A stretch of 64,000 bases of DNA from Sulfitobacter mediterraneus (lineage in GTDB: Bacteria; Pseudomonadota; Alphaproteobacteria; Rhodobacterales; Rhodobacteraceae), in contig NZ_CP069004.1 of assembly GCF_016801775.1 (NCBI RefSeq), positions 496,001 to 560,000 on the forward strand. The letters are read 5' to 3'. The translations under genes were made by a program, and so were the position numbers. Positions 18,236 to 28,006 of this stretch are shown piece after piece. The notes below the pieces were generated by a model. That model made no database searches. It was not told the origin of the DNA and saw nothing but the letters and a program-made list of their open reading frames with translations. Each line of letters opens with the position of its first letter. The stretch's first letter is position 1.

Positions 18236-18432
18236 GAGGACTTTTTTGAATCGCTTTCCTCGGGCTGTCTTTGATCAAGATCAACTGGCGCGGTTTCGTC
18301 ATCCAAAAGGACACGCCATGCCGCACCGTCCAGATCGTCGTATTGATCGGCCCGCAGGCTCCAGACAAAGGCGAGCAGGCCAAGTCCGCCAAGGCCCAGC
18401 GAAACCGGGATCAGGATGGACAGGATATTCAT
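18232..18432 (-). CDS. ccoS: cbb3 oxidase assembly protein CcoS
   Basis: 66 residues: one N-terminal membrane segment (MNILSILIPVSLGLGGLGLLAFVWSL cut at about residue 26) followed by the family pattern QYDDLDGAAWRVL and a short acidic tail. CcoS is needed to load cofactors into the cbb3-type cytochrome oxidase. It overlaps ccoI at its start and hemN at its end, each by four bases. Its last third holds a perfect Fnr palindrome at 18271-18284. Confidence 0.93.
   Translation of the reverse strand: MNILSILIPVSLGLGGLGLLAFVWSLRADQYDDLDGAAWRVLLDDETAPVDLDQRQPEESDSKKSS
18271..18284. promoter_or_regulatory. Perfect Fnr box inside ccoS, ahead of hemN
   Basis: TTGATCAAGATCAA matches the Fnr/FnrL consensus TTGAT-N4-ATCAA in both arms. 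Its centre is about 42 bases before the hemN ATG. A class II activator site sits about 41.5 bases before the transcription start, which would place a start at or near the ATG itself. This is a likely internal promoter for hemN. Confidence 0.65.
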
Positions 18433-20621
18433 GCCTTGCGCCTCCGTTGCAGCCGCATCGCGTTGAGCAAGACCACGATGGATGAGCTGGACATGGCGAT
18501 GGCTGCCAGCAGCGGCGTGACAAATCCGGCCATGGCGAAGGGGATCACCAAGGCGTTGTAAGCTGCCGCGATGCCGAAGTTTTCCAGAATGCGCCGCTTG
18601 GCGCTGCGCGATGTTGTGATCAATTCGGGCAGGGCGGACAGCGTATCGCCCAGCACTACCACATCCGAGGCCGCCCGCGCCGCATCCGCCGCCGCCGCCG
18701 GCGCGACGGAGGCATAGGCGGCGGCCAATGCGCCCGTATCGTTCAGACCATCGCCGACCATCAAGACCTTGCTGCCGGTTGCCGCCAATCCGTTCAGATA
18801 GGCGATCTTGTCCGTCGGGCTTTGCCCCGCATGCACATGGCTGATACCAAGCGCCTGTGCCACGGCCTGTGTCGCGGCGGCGGTGTCACCCGAAATCAGA
18901 TGCATCTCGGTGCCGGTTTTGCGCAGTTCTGCCACCATGTCTTCGGCCCCTTTGCGCAGGGTGGCCTGCAGGGGCAGGAACACCGGCGCCGCGTCACCGA
19001 TTTGCACCCATGCACCATGTCCACCCTCAGCTTTGGCCCCGACAAAATGATCGGCACCCAGCTTGACCAGCTGACCGTTGAACCGGGCGGAAACGCCCTT
19101 GCCAGGGTGTTCGGTCACGTCGGTCAGAGAGGCTGCTGCGGTGCCAAGGGATTCAAGGCCCAAAGCCAGGGCGCGGGAAATCGGATGGGTCGAGGATTGC
19201 GCAAGACCCAGCGCGATGGCGCGGGTGGATTGTGGCAATGTCTCAACCGCGCCAACCTCAAGCTGGCCTTCGGTTAATGTGCCGGTCTTGTCAAAGACCA
19301 CCACATCCGTTTCCGCGATCCGTTCCATGGCGGTGCCGTTCTTGACCAGCAGACCGGAACGGAACAACCGGCTTGCCGCCGCGGTGGACACCGCAGGGAC
19401 AGCAAGTCCCAAGGCACAGGGGCAGGTGATGATCAGAACCGCCACCGCGATGTTCAGCGAATGACGGAAATCACCGGTGTAGGTGATCCAGCCTGCGAAG
19501 GTGACAAGCGCCAGCAAATGCACAGCCGGGGCATATATCGCGGCGGCGCGGTCGGCCAATGCGGTATAGCGGTTGCGGGCCGATTCCGCCGCGTCGATCA
19601 TCGTGACCATGCGGCGCAGGCTGGTGTCGGCGCCCACAGCCGTGGCGCGGATCGTCAATGGCCCGCTCAGGTTCACTTCGCCCGCGCTAACCTGAACGCC
19701 GACATTGGCCGCCACCGGCAGGCTTTCTCCGGTCAACAGGGCGCGGTCGATGTTACTGATCCCTTCGATCACTTCGCCGTCCACTGGCACCCGTGCGCCG
19801 GGCAGAACGATGATCGGATCACCCACCTGCGCTTGGCTCAGGTTGATGGTTTCCCGCCCCTCGTCGGTCTTGCGCAGGATGCGCGGCACTTCGAGCGCGG
19901 CCAGTTCCTTGGCCGCAGATCGTGCCGTGGCGCGGCAGCGATGGTCAAGGTAACGGCCAATCAGCAGAAAACAGGTCAGCGACAGGGTCGCATCAAAATA
20001 GGCAGTATGCCCGCCAGCGGCTGTCTCATAAAGTGACATCGCCGCCGTCAGGATCAGCGCCAGCGAGATCGGCACATCCATGTTGAGCCGCCCGACACGC
20101 AGGGCCGTCCAGGCATGACGGAAAAACGGCTGTGCGGCATATCCCAAGGCAGGCAGCGAGATCGCGGCGGACAGCCAATGAAACAATGTGCGCGTGGCAT
20201 CGGTGGCACCCGACCAAACCGCGACCGACATCAACATGACGTTCATCATGGCAAAGCCCGCGATGGCGATGCGGATGAGCAAGGCGCGGCCCTCGCGGTC
20301 GCCATCTTGCCCCAGGGCATCCACATCAAGGATGCGTGCCTCGATCCCCAGCCCGGTGAGATGATCAATCAGATCTTCGGGCATCGTGCCGGTCTCGGCG
20401 GTGATCTCAACCTGTTTGCGGTTCAGATTGACCCGCGCTGCATGCACATCGGACCGGCCCAAGAGCCCGCGTTCCACGGTGGAGATACAGGCCGCACAAT
20501 GGATCGAAGGCAGCGAAAGATGAAAGGTATCACCCGCCGCATCACTTTGCGCGGCAGCGGGCAGGGGGCCTGCCACGCAACCCGGACAGGCAGCCAAATG
20601 AGGGGTTTCGGCCAGTGACAT
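18429..20621 (-). CDS. ccoI: Copper-transporting P1B-type ATPase for cbb3 oxidase (CcoI/FixI)
   Basis: 730 residues. Order: an N-terminal CPGC and heavy-metal-associated domain with C42-AA-C45 (SIHCAACISTVE), eight predicted membrane helices, the translocation motif CPC (IITCPCALGLAVPAVST), phosphorylation motif DKTGTLTEG, and hinge GDGLNDTGAL. CcoI belongs to the slow copper-export ATPases (CopA2/FixI) that supply copper to the CcoN binuclear centre. Between ccoH and ccoS in the assembly operon, as in Rhodobacter and rhizobia. Confidence 0.95.
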   Translation of the reverse strand: MSLAETPHLAACPGCVAGPLPAAAQSDAAGDTFHLSLPSIHCAACISTVERGLLGRSDVHAARVNLNRKQVEITAETGTMPEDLIDHLTGLGIEARILDVDALGQDGDREGRALLIRIAIAGFAMMNVMLMSVAVWSGATDATRTLFHWLSAAISLPALGYAAQPFFRHAWTALRVGRLNMDVPISLALILTAAMSLYETAAGGHTAYFDATLSLTCFLLIGRYLDHRCRATARSAAKELAALEVPRILRKTDEGRETINLSQAQVGDPIIVLPGARVPVDGEVIEGISNIDRALLTGESLPVAANVGVQVSAGEVNLSGPLTIRATAVGADTSLRRMVTMIDAAESARNRYTALADRAAAIYAPAVHLLALVTFAGWITYTGDFRHSLNIAVAVLIITCPCALGLAVPAVSTAAASRLFRSGLLVKNGTAMERIAETDVVVFDKTGTLTEGQLEVGAVETLPQSTRAIALGLAQSSTHPISRALALGLESLGTAAASLTDVTEHPGKGVSARFNGQLVKLGADHFVGAKAEGGHGAWVQIGDAAPVFLPLQATLRKGAEDMVAELRKTGTEMHLISGDTAAATQAVAQALGISHVHAGQSPTDKIAYLNGLAATGSKVLMVGDGLNDTGALAAAYASVAPAAAADAARAASDVVVLGDTLSALPELITTSRSAKRRILENFGIAAAYNALVIPFAMAGFVTPLLAAIAMSSSSIVVLLNAMRLQRRRKA

Positions 20622-20630
20622 GAGCGTTTC

Positions 20631-21089
20631 CTATCGCGCAGTGATCGGGATGCGGCGGCGGAATTCGGTGCCGTCCTCGGCCGTCATGTTCAGCCACAGC
20701 GTCCAATAGCCTGCTGGCACATCCACATCAGCCACCAGCGCCGTGCCATCCCAGACAAAGGCCGGGGTCACATCCTCTGCCACATGGGTTGCGCGGCCCA
20801 GTGTGGCTTTGACCTCGGCCGGTTGAAAGGCGACGCCGTCGCGGTTCAGCACGGTCAGTCTCAATTGCTGATCGGTGATCTCGGCAGAGACATCCCATGC
20901 CAGTGCATTTTGTGCGGCGCGGTCGGCGTCAAACTTTTGACTGGCCACGTAGGAATTCTTGGTGACAAGCCCCGGAAAGGTGGAAACCGCCTGAAAGGCC
21001 AGGGTCAGGTTCACCCCGATGATCACGGCAAAACACCCTGCAAAAATGCCGAAGACATGCCAGCCGTTCATTGTACGCTTCATGATCAT
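20631..21089 (-). CDS. ccoH: cbb3 oxidase assembly protein CcoH (FixH)
   Basis: 152 residues, one N-terminal membrane helix (WHVFGIFAGCFAVIIGVNLTL, about 10-30) and a periplasmic beta-rich domain with the FixH pattern (VTKNSYVASQKFD, ending AGYWTLWLNMTAEDGTEFRRRIPI). The first ATG overlaps the ccoG stop; a second ATG two codons in is equally possible. It supports assembly or stability of the cbb3 oxidase with CcoI. Confidence 0.92.
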   Translation of the reverse strand: MIMKRTMNGWHVFGIFAGCFAVIIGVNLTLAFQAVSTFPGLVTKNSYVASQKFDADRAAQNALAWDVSAEITDQQLRLTVLNRDGVAFQPAEVKATLGRATHVAEDVTPAFVWDGTALVADVDVPAGYWTLWLNMTAEDGTEFRRRIPITAR

Positions 21090-22579
21090 GAGCCTTTCCC
21101 GTTAAAGATTGTTGCCGTGCTGGCGCGGGTTTGTGTGTCCAGATCTTCAACCCAGATCCGCAAGTCGGTGCGGTCGCTGCTGGCCGCCGGATCTTGCCGC
21201 CGTGCAGTGACGTACACGCGCTGCAACATCGTGCTGTCTGCGGGTACTTCTACACTGAGGGTCTCGCTGCCTTCAAGGTTGATGCGCAGTGTCTCCTCCG
21301 AGGTCAGCGACAAATGGAACAGGCGGTCATCGCCAGATTTGTTGCGCAAGCGCACGTCATAGATATTGCGGATCGACCCGTCCGATTGGGTCACATAGGT
21401 CGGGTTGCGCACTGGCGACACTGTCAGTTCAATGTCCGACCGGATGAACAGCGCAAAAAGCAGACCCAGACCGACAATCGACCACAGCGTGGTGTAAAGG
21501 ATGGTGCGGGTGCGGAACACGTGCTGCCACACCGGCTTGGGCTTCCAGCTTTGGTATTCGGGCTCTTCCTTGGCGGGGGGCACATCTTCGAGCGCGAGAT
21601 AATCGATCAGACCGCGCGGCTTGCCGATCTTGTCCATGATCTCATCACAGGCATCGATACACAGGGCGCAGGTGATACATTCCATCTGCTGGCCATCGCG
21701 GATGTCGATACCCATGGGGCAAACGTTGACGCAGGCCATGCAGTCGATGCAATCGCCCTGCGCGACTTCCACTTCGGGCACTTCGGTTTCGGCATAAGCC
21801 GTTGTGGTGCGGGCGGCAGCGGCGGCGCGGGCGCCTTTGCGATGCTTGCCACGCGGTTCACCACGCCAATCGCGATAACCCACGGTCAGCGTGCCCTCGT
21901 CCATCATCGCGGCCTGGATGCGCGGCCATGGGCACATGTAGATGCAGACCTGTTCGCGCATGAAACCGCCAAAGATAAAGGTGGTTGCGGTCAGCACCGC
22001 GATGGAAGCATAGGCGACATAAGGCGCGTCCAATGTGAAGAGGTTCACTGCCAGGGTCGGCGCATCGGTGAAATAGAACACCCAGGCCCCGCCGGTGGCG
22101 ATGGAGATCAGCAGCCAGACGATCCATTTGCTGACCCGAAGCCGCCATTTGCGGAAATCCCATTTCGCCTTGAGCAATCTGATCCGCGCATTGCGGTCCC
22201 CCTCAATCCAGCGTTCGACCAGCAGGAACAGATCGGTCCAGACGGTCTGCGGGCAGGTATAGCCGCACCAGACCCGGCCAAGCGCCGAGGTGAACAGGAA
22301 CAGCCCCAACCCCGCCATGATCAGCAAGCCCGCGACGAAATAGAATTCATGCGGCCAGATCTCGATCCAGAAGAAGAAGAACCGCCGGTTGGCCAGATCC
22401 GCCAGCACCGCCTGATCAGGCATGTTTGGCCCGCGATCCCAACGCACCCACGGCAGCAGATAGTAGATGCCAAGGGTGATGCCCATGATCCACCATTTCA
22501 TCGTGCGAAAGAAACCTGACACACGGCGCGGAAAGATGGGTTCACGGGGGGTATAAAGCGGCTGAGGGGAATCTGTCAT
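21086..22579 (-). CDS. ccoG: cbb3 oxidase accessory ferredoxin-like protein CcoG (RdxA/FixG)
   Basis: 497 residues from the ATG at 22579 (MTDSPQPLYTPREPIFPRRV); longer readings would run into the Fnr box. Membrane helices lie in the N-terminal third, then two 4Fe-4S patterns (CIDCMACVNVCP and CITCALCIDACDE), another helix near 390, and a C-terminal immunoglobulin-like FixG domain. CcoG has been shown in Rhodobacter to be a copper reductase helping cbb3 biogenesis. First gene of ccoGHIS-hemN, with an Fnr box about 71 bases upstream. Confidence 0.95.
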   Translation of the reverse strand: MTDSPQPLYTPREPIFPRRVSGFFRTMKWWIMGITLGIYYLLPWVRWDRGPNMPDQAVLADLANRRFFFFWIEIWPHEFYFVAGLLIMAGLGLFLFTSALGRVWCGYTCPQTVWTDLFLLVERWIEGDRNARIRLLKAKWDFRKWRLRVSKWIVWLLISIATGGAWVFYFTDAPTLAVNLFTLDAPYVAYASIAVLTATTFIFGGFMREQVCIYMCPWPRIQAAMMDEGTLTVGYRDWRGEPRGKHRKGARAAAAARTTTAYAETEVPEVEVAQGDCIDCMACVNVCPMGIDIRDGQQMECITCALCIDACDEIMDKIGKPRGLIDYLALEDVPPAKEEPEYQSWKPKPVWQHVFRTRTILYTTLWSIVGLGLLFALFIRSDIELTVSPVRNPTYVTQSDGSIRNIYDVRLRNKSGDDRLFHLSLTSEETLRINLEGSETLSVEVPADSTMLQRVYVTARRQDPAASSDRTDLRIWVEDLDTQTRASTATIFNGKGS

Positions 22580-22643
22580 TTGAATCGGTCCAAATAAGGG
22601 TCTGTTCGCACCGGAGTTATGCAGCCGCAGCGTGATCTTTGCT

Positions 22644-22657
22644 TTGATCTGGGTCAA
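22644..22657. promoter_or_regulatory. Fnr box upstream of ccoG
   Basis: TTGATCTGGGTCAA fits TTGAT-N4-GTCAA. It is centred about 71 bases before the ccoG start codon and about 128 before the divergent pfpI-like gene. FnrL control of ccoGHIS is known in Rhodobacter, so the assignment to ccoG is well supported. Confidence 0.8.
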
Positions 22658-22778
22658 GTGTCCTGACAGCCTGCGTCAGCAGACCGCAGTCGGGGGCCGA
22701 AACGGCAGGTTCTTTACTGGACGCAGATCCATTGGGCTGTCACACCCAAATCAATTAACGCATTGAAAGGACAAAATA

Positions 22779-23369
22779 ATGCACAAGGTTGCGGTACTGC
22801 TTTGCGATGGATTTGCCGATTGGGAATATGCTTTGATCGGGGGCACGGGTGGGCCATTCTATGGGCTTGAGATACAATATGTCACACTGGGCGGGGCCTA
22901 TCTGACCTCGCAAGGCGGAATGAAGGTTGAGGTGGACAATACCCTGGCTGATCTGGCGCGATTGCGGCCCCGTGTGATTGCCGTGATCGGCGGCACAATC
23001 TGGGAAACGGACCACGCGCCAGAAATCTCAGAGCTGCTGCGCCATCATCATCAAGATGGCGGCACGGTGGCCGGGATCTGTGGCGGTACCTTGGCATTGG
23101 CGCGGGCAGGGCTATTGGACAACTGTGCCCACACGTCCAATGCACCGGCGTTCCTGACAGACAATGCACCAAGTTACTCAGGGCAGGGCCACTATCTGCC
23201 TCAACCCGCGGCCGTAAGCGACGCCAGCGTGATCACCGCCCCCGGTACAGCGCCGGTCAGCTTTGCCGCCGAGGTGTTTCGTGCGGCAGGTCTGGCTGCA
23301 GAGGCCGTGATGCAATTCAGGACGATGCTGGCCGCAGAGCACAACACCGACATTACCGGACGAACATAA
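22779..23369 (+). CDS. DJ-1/PfpI-family (type 1 glutamine amidotransferase-like) protein
   Basis: 196 residues of the DJ-1/PfpI fold. It starts KVAVLLCDGFADWEYA, and the nucleophile elbow is AGICGGTLALARAGLLDN with the cysteine in the ICGG turn. It is closer to the small cytoplasmic YdeA/GlxA-N type than to the chaperone DJ-1. It stands alone between the divergent ccoG and the convergent ccoP. An AAAGGAC stretch just before the ATG is the ribosome site. Substrate unknown; members are amidotransferases, glyoxalases or stress hydrolases. Confidence 0.8.
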   Translation: MHKVAVLLCDGFADWEYALIGGTGGPFYGLEIQYVTLGGAYLTSQGGMKVEVDNTLADLARLRPRVIAVIGGTIWETDHAPEISELLRHHHQDGGTVAGICGGTLALARAGLLDNCAHTSNAPAFLTDNAPSYSGQGHYLPQPAAVSDASVITAPGTAPVSFAAEVFRAAGLAAEAVMQFRTMLAAEHNTDITGRT

Positions 23370-23373
23370 AAAA

Positions 23374-23401
23374 AAGGGGTGCCCCTCCTCAGGCACCCCT
23401 T
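23374..23401. terminator. Bidirectional terminator after ccoP and the PfpI-like gene
   Basis: A perfect 10-base stem (AAGGGGTGCC / GGCACCCCTT) with an 8-base loop. Read on the minus strand it is followed by an uninterrupted run of Ts, so it is a classical intrinsic terminator for ccoNOQP. On the plus strand the following TCCTTTG is weaker. Confidence 0.9.
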
Positions 23402-23461
23402 CCTTTGCGCGCGGTTTGGTGCGAACAGAACCGCAAGCGCAAAGTCTCTTGTGGCTTGGTC

Positions 23462-24361
23462 TCAGTTTGCGGGTTCTTCGCCGCCGCCAAGCTGGTGAAC
23501 ATAGGCTGAAACAGCCTGCACCTGTGCCTCTGTCAAACGCGAACCCCATGGGGGCATCACGCCGAACCGGGCATTTGTGATGGTGTCTGTCAGTGCCTCG
23601 CGGTCACCGCCATAAAGCCAGATCGCATCCGCCAGATTTGGCGCACCCTGATCACGGTCGCCAAGGCCAGCGTCGCCGTGGCAAGAGGCACAATTGTCCG
23701 CGTAAAGCTCGGCCCCCGGTGCCGCGACAGCCGCGTCAAATTCTTCGCCCGACAAGGACCGAACATGTTCGACCAATGCGGTGATTTCCTCTTTCTCCAG
23801 CAGCTCACCAAAGGCGGGCATCTCGGAATAGCGGGCATCATCATCCACATCGTTGCGAATACCGTGGCGGACAGTGTAGGCGATATCTTCCATCGAGCCG
23901 CCCCAGAGCCAGTCGTCATCCAGCAGGTTGGGGTAGCCCTTGGCACCCGCCGCCCCAGAGCCGTGGCACTGCGAACAATTGTTGCGGAAGACAGAGGCGC
24001 CCGAAGACACGGCATAGCGGAACAGATCTTCGTTCTCGCGCAGGGTGTCCAGATCGGCGCTGGCCAGTTGAGCGTCCCGCGCGGCAGAGGCTTCGCGGAA
24101 CCCGTCGATATCCCGGGCCACTTCGCCGCGAGTGGAATAGCCCAGCAAGCCCTCGGTCGCACCGTTGATCAATGGCCATGCCGGATAGGCCACGGAATAG
24201 CCGATGCCCCAGATGATGGTCAGATAGAAGCACCACAGCCACCAACGCGGCAGAGGGTTGTTCAGCTCCTCGATCCCGTCCCATGTGTGACCCGTGGTTT
24301 CGATACCGGTGACGTCGTCAACGTTATCGTTCTTGCCGCTCTTCGTGTTCTGCGCGCTCAT
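23462..24361 (-). CDS. ccoP: cbb3 oxidase dihaem cytochrome c subunit CcoP
   Basis: 299 residues: an N-terminal membrane anchor (WWLWCFYLTIIWGIGYSVAY, about 40-60) after a short cytoplasmic stretch, then two cytochrome c domains with C129-SQ-C132-H133 and C224-AS-C227-H228. It passes electrons from cytochrome c or CcoO toward CcoN. It overlaps ccoQ by four bases and ends the ccoNOQP operon. Confidence 0.97.
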   Translation of the reverse strand: MSAQNTKSGKNDNVDDVTGIETTGHTWDGIEELNNPLPRWWLWCFYLTIIWGIGYSVAYPAWPLINGATEGLLGYSTRGEVARDIDGFREASAARDAQLASADLDTLRENEDLFRYAVSSGASVFRNNCSQCHGSGAAGAKGYPNLLDDDWLWGGSMEDIAYTVRHGIRNDVDDDARYSEMPAFGELLEKEEITALVEHVRSLSGEEFDAAVAAPGAELYADNCASCHGDAGLGDRDQGAPNLADAIWLYGGDREALTDTITNARFGVMPPWGSRLTEAQVQAVSAYVHQLGGGEEPAN

Positions 24362-24582
24362 TTCGCGTCTCCGATCTGATAGTGTCCGCCCTTTGGGTCG
24401 GTGCCATCGGCACCGTCCAGAGATCCGGTCGTGTCATTGCGAAAGGGAATGTTGGCGGTTTCCAGGTGGGTCTTCCGGCTGCCGGGCCGGAAGGCCCAGA
24501 CAATCACGCCGAGGAAGAACAGCGTCATTGCCAAAAGCATCCAGCTGTCCGCGAATTCCCGCATCCAAGAATAGGTTTCCAT
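24358..24582 (-). CDS. ccoQ: cbb3 oxidase small subunit CcoQ
   Basis: 74 residues with one membrane helix (SWMLLAMTLFFLGVIVWAF, about 13-31), then the conserved RPGSRKTHLETANIPF tail. CcoQ stabilises the oxidase complex. The position between ccoO and ccoP is standard. The start has a good AAGGAGACC ribosome site. Confidence 0.93.
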   Translation of the reverse strand: METYSWMREFADSWMLLAMTLFFLGVIVWAFRPGSRKTHLETANIPFRNDTTGSLDGADGTDPKGGHYQIGDAK

Positions 24583-24596
24583 CGTGGTCTCCTTTC

Positions 24597-25352
24597 TTAA
24601 CGGCTTGCGTCAGGCGTGAAGGTCGAGAAATCGACCAGCGTGCCAAGCATTTGCAAATACGCCACCATCGCGTCCATCTCCGTCAGGCCGGGCTGGCCGT
24701 CAAAGTTGCGGACCTGTGCGTTGGGATAGCGCTCCTGCAGACCGTCGTAATCGCTGTCGGGATCGGCCTGAGCGAGGAAGTCCGCCGCCGCATTCTCAAC
24801 CATCTCATCGGTGTAGGGGACGCCGACGAAACGTTGGGTGCGGATCAGGTCTTCGATGTATTTCGCATCAATCGGGGTACGCGCAAGAAACGCATACTTG
24901 GGCATGATCGATTCAGGCACCACGGACTGGGGGTCCATCAGGTGATCCACATGCCAGCCGTCGGAGTAACGGCCGCCGACCCGTGCCACATCAGGGCCGG
25001 TTCGCTTGGACCCCCACTGGTGCGGGTGGTCATACATGCTTTCTGCTGCGAGGGAGTAGTGGCCGTAACGGTCCACTTCGTCCCGCATCGGGCGGATCAT
25101 CTGGCTGTGGCACACATAACAGCCTTCGCGGACATAGATCTCCCGACCAGTCAGCTCCAGCGGGGTGTAGGGCCGCATGCCGTCTACCTCTTCGATGGTG
25201 TTTTCGAGGTAGAACAGCGGTGCGATTTCCACGATCCCGCCGATGGTCACAACGGCCAGAGACAGAACCATCAGCAAGGTGGCCGATCTTTCGATCATCG
25301 CATGGCGGGCAAGGAAGCCCTTTTTGGGCGCAGTGTTTTGATTATCAGACAT
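24597..25352 (-). CDS. ccoO: cbb3 oxidase monohaem cytochrome c subunit CcoO
   Basis: 251 residues: N-terminal membrane helix ([21 protein letters not shown], about 31-51) and a single haem c site CYVCH, followed by the CcoO hallmark [20 protein letters not shown]. It carries electrons to CcoN. Second gene of the ccoNOQP operon, 11 bases after ccoN. Confidence 0.97.
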   Translation of the reverse strand: MSDNQNTAPKKGFLARHAMIERSATLLMVLSLAVVTIGGIVEIAPLFYLENTIEEVDGMRPYTPLELTGREIYVREGCYVCHSQMIRPMRDEVDRYGHYSLAAESMYDHPHQWGSKRTGPDVARVGGRYSDGWHVDHLMDPQSVVPESIMPKYAFLARTPIDAKYIEDLIRTQRFVGVPYTDEMVENAAADFLAQADPDSDYDGLQERYPNAQVRNFDGQPGLTEMDAMVAYLQMLGTLVDFSTFTPDASR

Positions 25353-25363
25353 GTTTTTGTTCC

Positions 25364-26968
25364 TTACTCAGCTGGCACACCAACGGGGGCAGTGACTTTC
25401 TGTCCTCCGCGGATGGTCATCCACATGTTCCACACCATGATCAGCGCACCGGTGAGGTAGAGAACCCCGCCCAGACCCCGCACGATGTACATCGGGAACT
25501 TCGCAGCAACGGTGTCGGCAAAGGAGTTCACGAGGAAGCCCTGTGCATCCACTTCACGCCACATCAGGCCTTCCATGATGCCGGTCACCCACATGGATGC
25601 CGCATAAAGGACGATACCGATCGTCGCGAGCCAGAAGTGCCAGTTGATTGCAGACATGGAGTACATCTGCGCACGGCCCCAAAGCTTAGGCGTCAGGAAG
25701 TAGAGCGCCGCAAAGGTGATCATACCGTTCCAGCCAAGTGCGCCGGAGTGTACGTGACCGATGGTCCAGTCGGTGTAGTGGCTCAGAGAGTTCACCGCGC
25801 GGATCGACATCATTGGTCCCTCGAATGTGGACATGCCGTAGAACGCAAGGCTGATCACGAACATCCGGATGATCGGATCGGTGCGCAGCTTGTCCCAGGC
25901 GCCGTTCAGCGTCATCAGACCGTTGATCATCCCGCCCCAGCTGGGCATCCACAGGATGATGGAGAACACCATGCCAAGGGTCGAGGCCCAGTCAGGCAAA
26001 GCGGTGTAATGCAGGTGGTGCGGACCGGCCCAGATATACAAGAAGATCAGCGCCCAGAAATGGATGATCGACAGTTTGTAGCTGAACACCGGACGGCCGG
26101 CCTGTTTTGGCACGAAGTAGTACATCATGCCCAGGAAACCCGCAGTCAGAAAGAACCCAACGGCGTTGTGGCCATACCACCACTGGGTCATGGCATCCTG
26201 CACACCCGAGAACACCTGAATAGAGCGCGAGCCCCAGATGCTGACGGGAACGGACAGGTTGTTGACCAGGTGCAGCATCGCCACGGTGATGATAAAGCTC
26301 AGCAAGAACCAGTTGGCCACATAGATGTGCTTTTCCTTACGCTTGATCAGCGTGCCCATGTAGATGAACAGGAACGCCACCCAAACCAGGGTCAGCCAGA
26401 TATCCACATACCATTCAGGTTCTGCATATTCTTTGGATTGTGTGGCACCCAGCAGATAGCCGGTCGCGGCCAGCACAATAAACAGCTGATAGCCCCAGAA
26501 CACGAACCAACGCAGGTTCCCGCCCCAAAGCCGCGTGCCGCAGGTGCGCTGCACAATGTAGAACGACGACATGATCAACGCGTTGCCGCCAAAGGCGAAA
26601 ATCACCGCTGATGTGTGAAGGGGACGCAGACGCCCGAAGTTCGCATAGGGTTGTGCCCATTCGAAGTTCAGCGCTGGAAAGGCCAGCTGAAACGCGATGA
26701 ACGTCCCGGCAAGAAACCCGACAACGCCCCAAAAGCCGGTGGCAATAACGCCGGCCCGCACCACGTCGTCCATGTATCCGTTTGCGTCGATACCGCCATT
26801 GTTTGGCTCGTCTGTGCGCCGAAGCACCCAGATGAACATCCCGGCGGCCACAACCATGATGATCAGCGCATGGATCTGATAAGCCAGATCGCGGCCCCAA
26901 TCGGCTGCAAGGGCTGCAAAGATCGTAATCAGCCCCAATATGATAAGTTTGAAATAATCAGACGTCAT
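25364..26968 (-). CDS. ccoN: cbb3 oxidase catalytic subunit I CcoN
   Basis: 534 residues from the ATG at 26968, which follows GAGGGGACAG; the longer open reading upstream runs through the promoter region. Twelve membrane helices with the haem and CuB histidines (for example [73 protein letters not shown]). It reduces oxygen with high affinity while pumping protons. Start of ccoNOQP, with the Fnr box about 101 bases upstream. Confidence 0.98.
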   Translation of the reverse strand: MTSDYFKLIILGLITIFAALAADWGRDLAYQIHALIIMVVAAGMFIWVLRRTDEPNNGGIDANGYMDDVVRAGVIATGFWGVVGFLAGTFIAFQLAFPALNFEWAQPYANFGRLRPLHTSAVIFAFGGNALIMSSFYIVQRTCGTRLWGGNLRWFVFWGYQLFIVLAATGYLLGATQSKEYAEPEWYVDIWLTLVWVAFLFIYMGTLIKRKEKHIYVANWFLLSFIITVAMLHLVNNLSVPVSIWGSRSIQVFSGVQDAMTQWWYGHNAVGFFLTAGFLGMMYYFVPKQAGRPVFSYKLSIIHFWALIFLYIWAGPHHLHYTALPDWASTLGMVFSIILWMPSWGGMINGLMTLNGAWDKLRTDPIIRMFVISLAFYGMSTFEGPMMSIRAVNSLSHYTDWTIGHVHSGALGWNGMITFAALYFLTPKLWGRAQMYSMSAINWHFWLATIGIVLYAASMWVTGIMEGLMWREVDAQGFLVNSFADTVAAKFPMYIVRGLGGVLYLTGALIMVWNMWMTIRGGQKVTAPVGVPAE

Positions 26969-27062
26969 TTTCTGTCCCCTCTGTCCGCCACCAACCCCGA
27001 GGAGCGGGAAGGCGCGGTTTGCGTCGTAGAGCAGCATTTGCATCTTGGCCCGCAGATGTTCT

Positions 27063-27076
27063 TTGATCTGTGTCAA
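27063..27076. promoter_or_regulatory. Fnr box shared by ccoN and the universal stress gene
   Basis: TTGATCTGTGTCAA, in the interval between divergent ccoN and usp genes, about 101 bases from the ccoN ATG and 93 from the usp ATG. It fits the FnrL consensus and could serve both sides. Confidence 0.85.
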
Positions 27077-27162
27077 ATGCCGCTCGTTTTCTTTTTGGGC
27101 GATATCAAAGACAGGGGTCAATGCGACATGCAGGCTGCTTGGGAAATAAAAGGAGAAACAGC

Positions 27163-28002
27163 ATGTCCATTCAGACTGTCACCACTGTTCTGACTGACAA
27201 GGAAACAGCCGTATCGCAGATCGAGGCCGCGGCAAGTTTTGCCCGTACCTGTGATGCGCATCTTCAGGTTCTGGCATTGGGCACAGGTCTGGATCAGCCC
27301 GGTGTGGTGCAGGGGGCCTTGGACGCGGTGCCGATCTCGGCCAGCCTCGAAGACGGGATGCTCCGGGCCAGAGAACTGGCCGAGGTTGCCCAGCAGGAGC
27401 TGGCAAAGGAAGATATCCGCTGGGATGTGGATGAGGTGTCGTCGCTGACCTCGTCGCGCAGCAATGACATCACCCGGCATATCCGGTTCAGCGATCTGGT
27501 GATTCAGCAACGGTCCTCTGACAGGGTTGCGGCGGCCCATGTGGCGCAAACGGCGGAAACGGTTCTGTTTGACGGGGATTGCCCGCTTTTGCTGCTGCCC
27601 GAAAAGCATGAAATGCTGGCCCCCGCGAAAAAGGTCATGGTCGCATGGGACGAAAGCGCAACCGCACTGCGGGCCGCGCGTCTGGCGCTGCCGCTGCTGC
27701 GCCGCGCCAGCAGTGTTTATGTCGCCATTGTCGATCCAGCCAAGGATTCGCCAGACCGGTCAGATCCCGGTGGCGCCTTTGCTCAGTTTCTGGCCCGCCA
27801 TGATGTCAAATGCGAGGTGATGGTGTTGTCGCGCACCGATGACACGGTTTCGCAGACCATCGAACGCCGTGCGCAGGAGTTGGGCTGTGAACTGGTGGTG
27901 ATGGGCGCCTACGGCCACTCACGGCTGCGGCAGGCGCTGTTTGGCGGAACGACACGGCATATGCTGGAAAGCGCGGCTTTGCCGGTGTTCCTCGCGCACT
28001 GA
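27163..28002 (+). CDS. Tandem-domain universal stress protein
   Basis: 279 residues: two UspA-type domains, the second with the nucleotide-site pattern ending [34 protein letters not shown]. The start MSIQTVTT is chosen because AAAGGAG precedes it by about eight bases. It diverges from ccoN across an Fnr box and converges on fnrL with four bases between. Placement beside fnrL and cco genes is common in the family, and a role in low-oxygen survival is inferred. Confidence 0.88.
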   Translation: MSIQTVTTVLTDKETAVSQIEAAASFARTCDAHLQVLALGTGLDQPGVVQGALDAVPISASLEDGMLRARELAEVAQQELAKEDIRWDVDEVSSLTSSRSNDITRHIRFSDLVIQQRSSDRVAAAHVAQTAETVLFDGDCPLLLLPEKHEMLAPAKKVMVAWDESATALRAARLALPLLRRASSVYVAIVDPAKDSPDRSDPGGAFAQFLARHDVKCEVMVLSRTDDTVSQTIERRAQELGCELVVMGAYGHSRLRQALFGGTTRHMLESAALPVFLAH

Positions 28003-28006
28003 CGTA

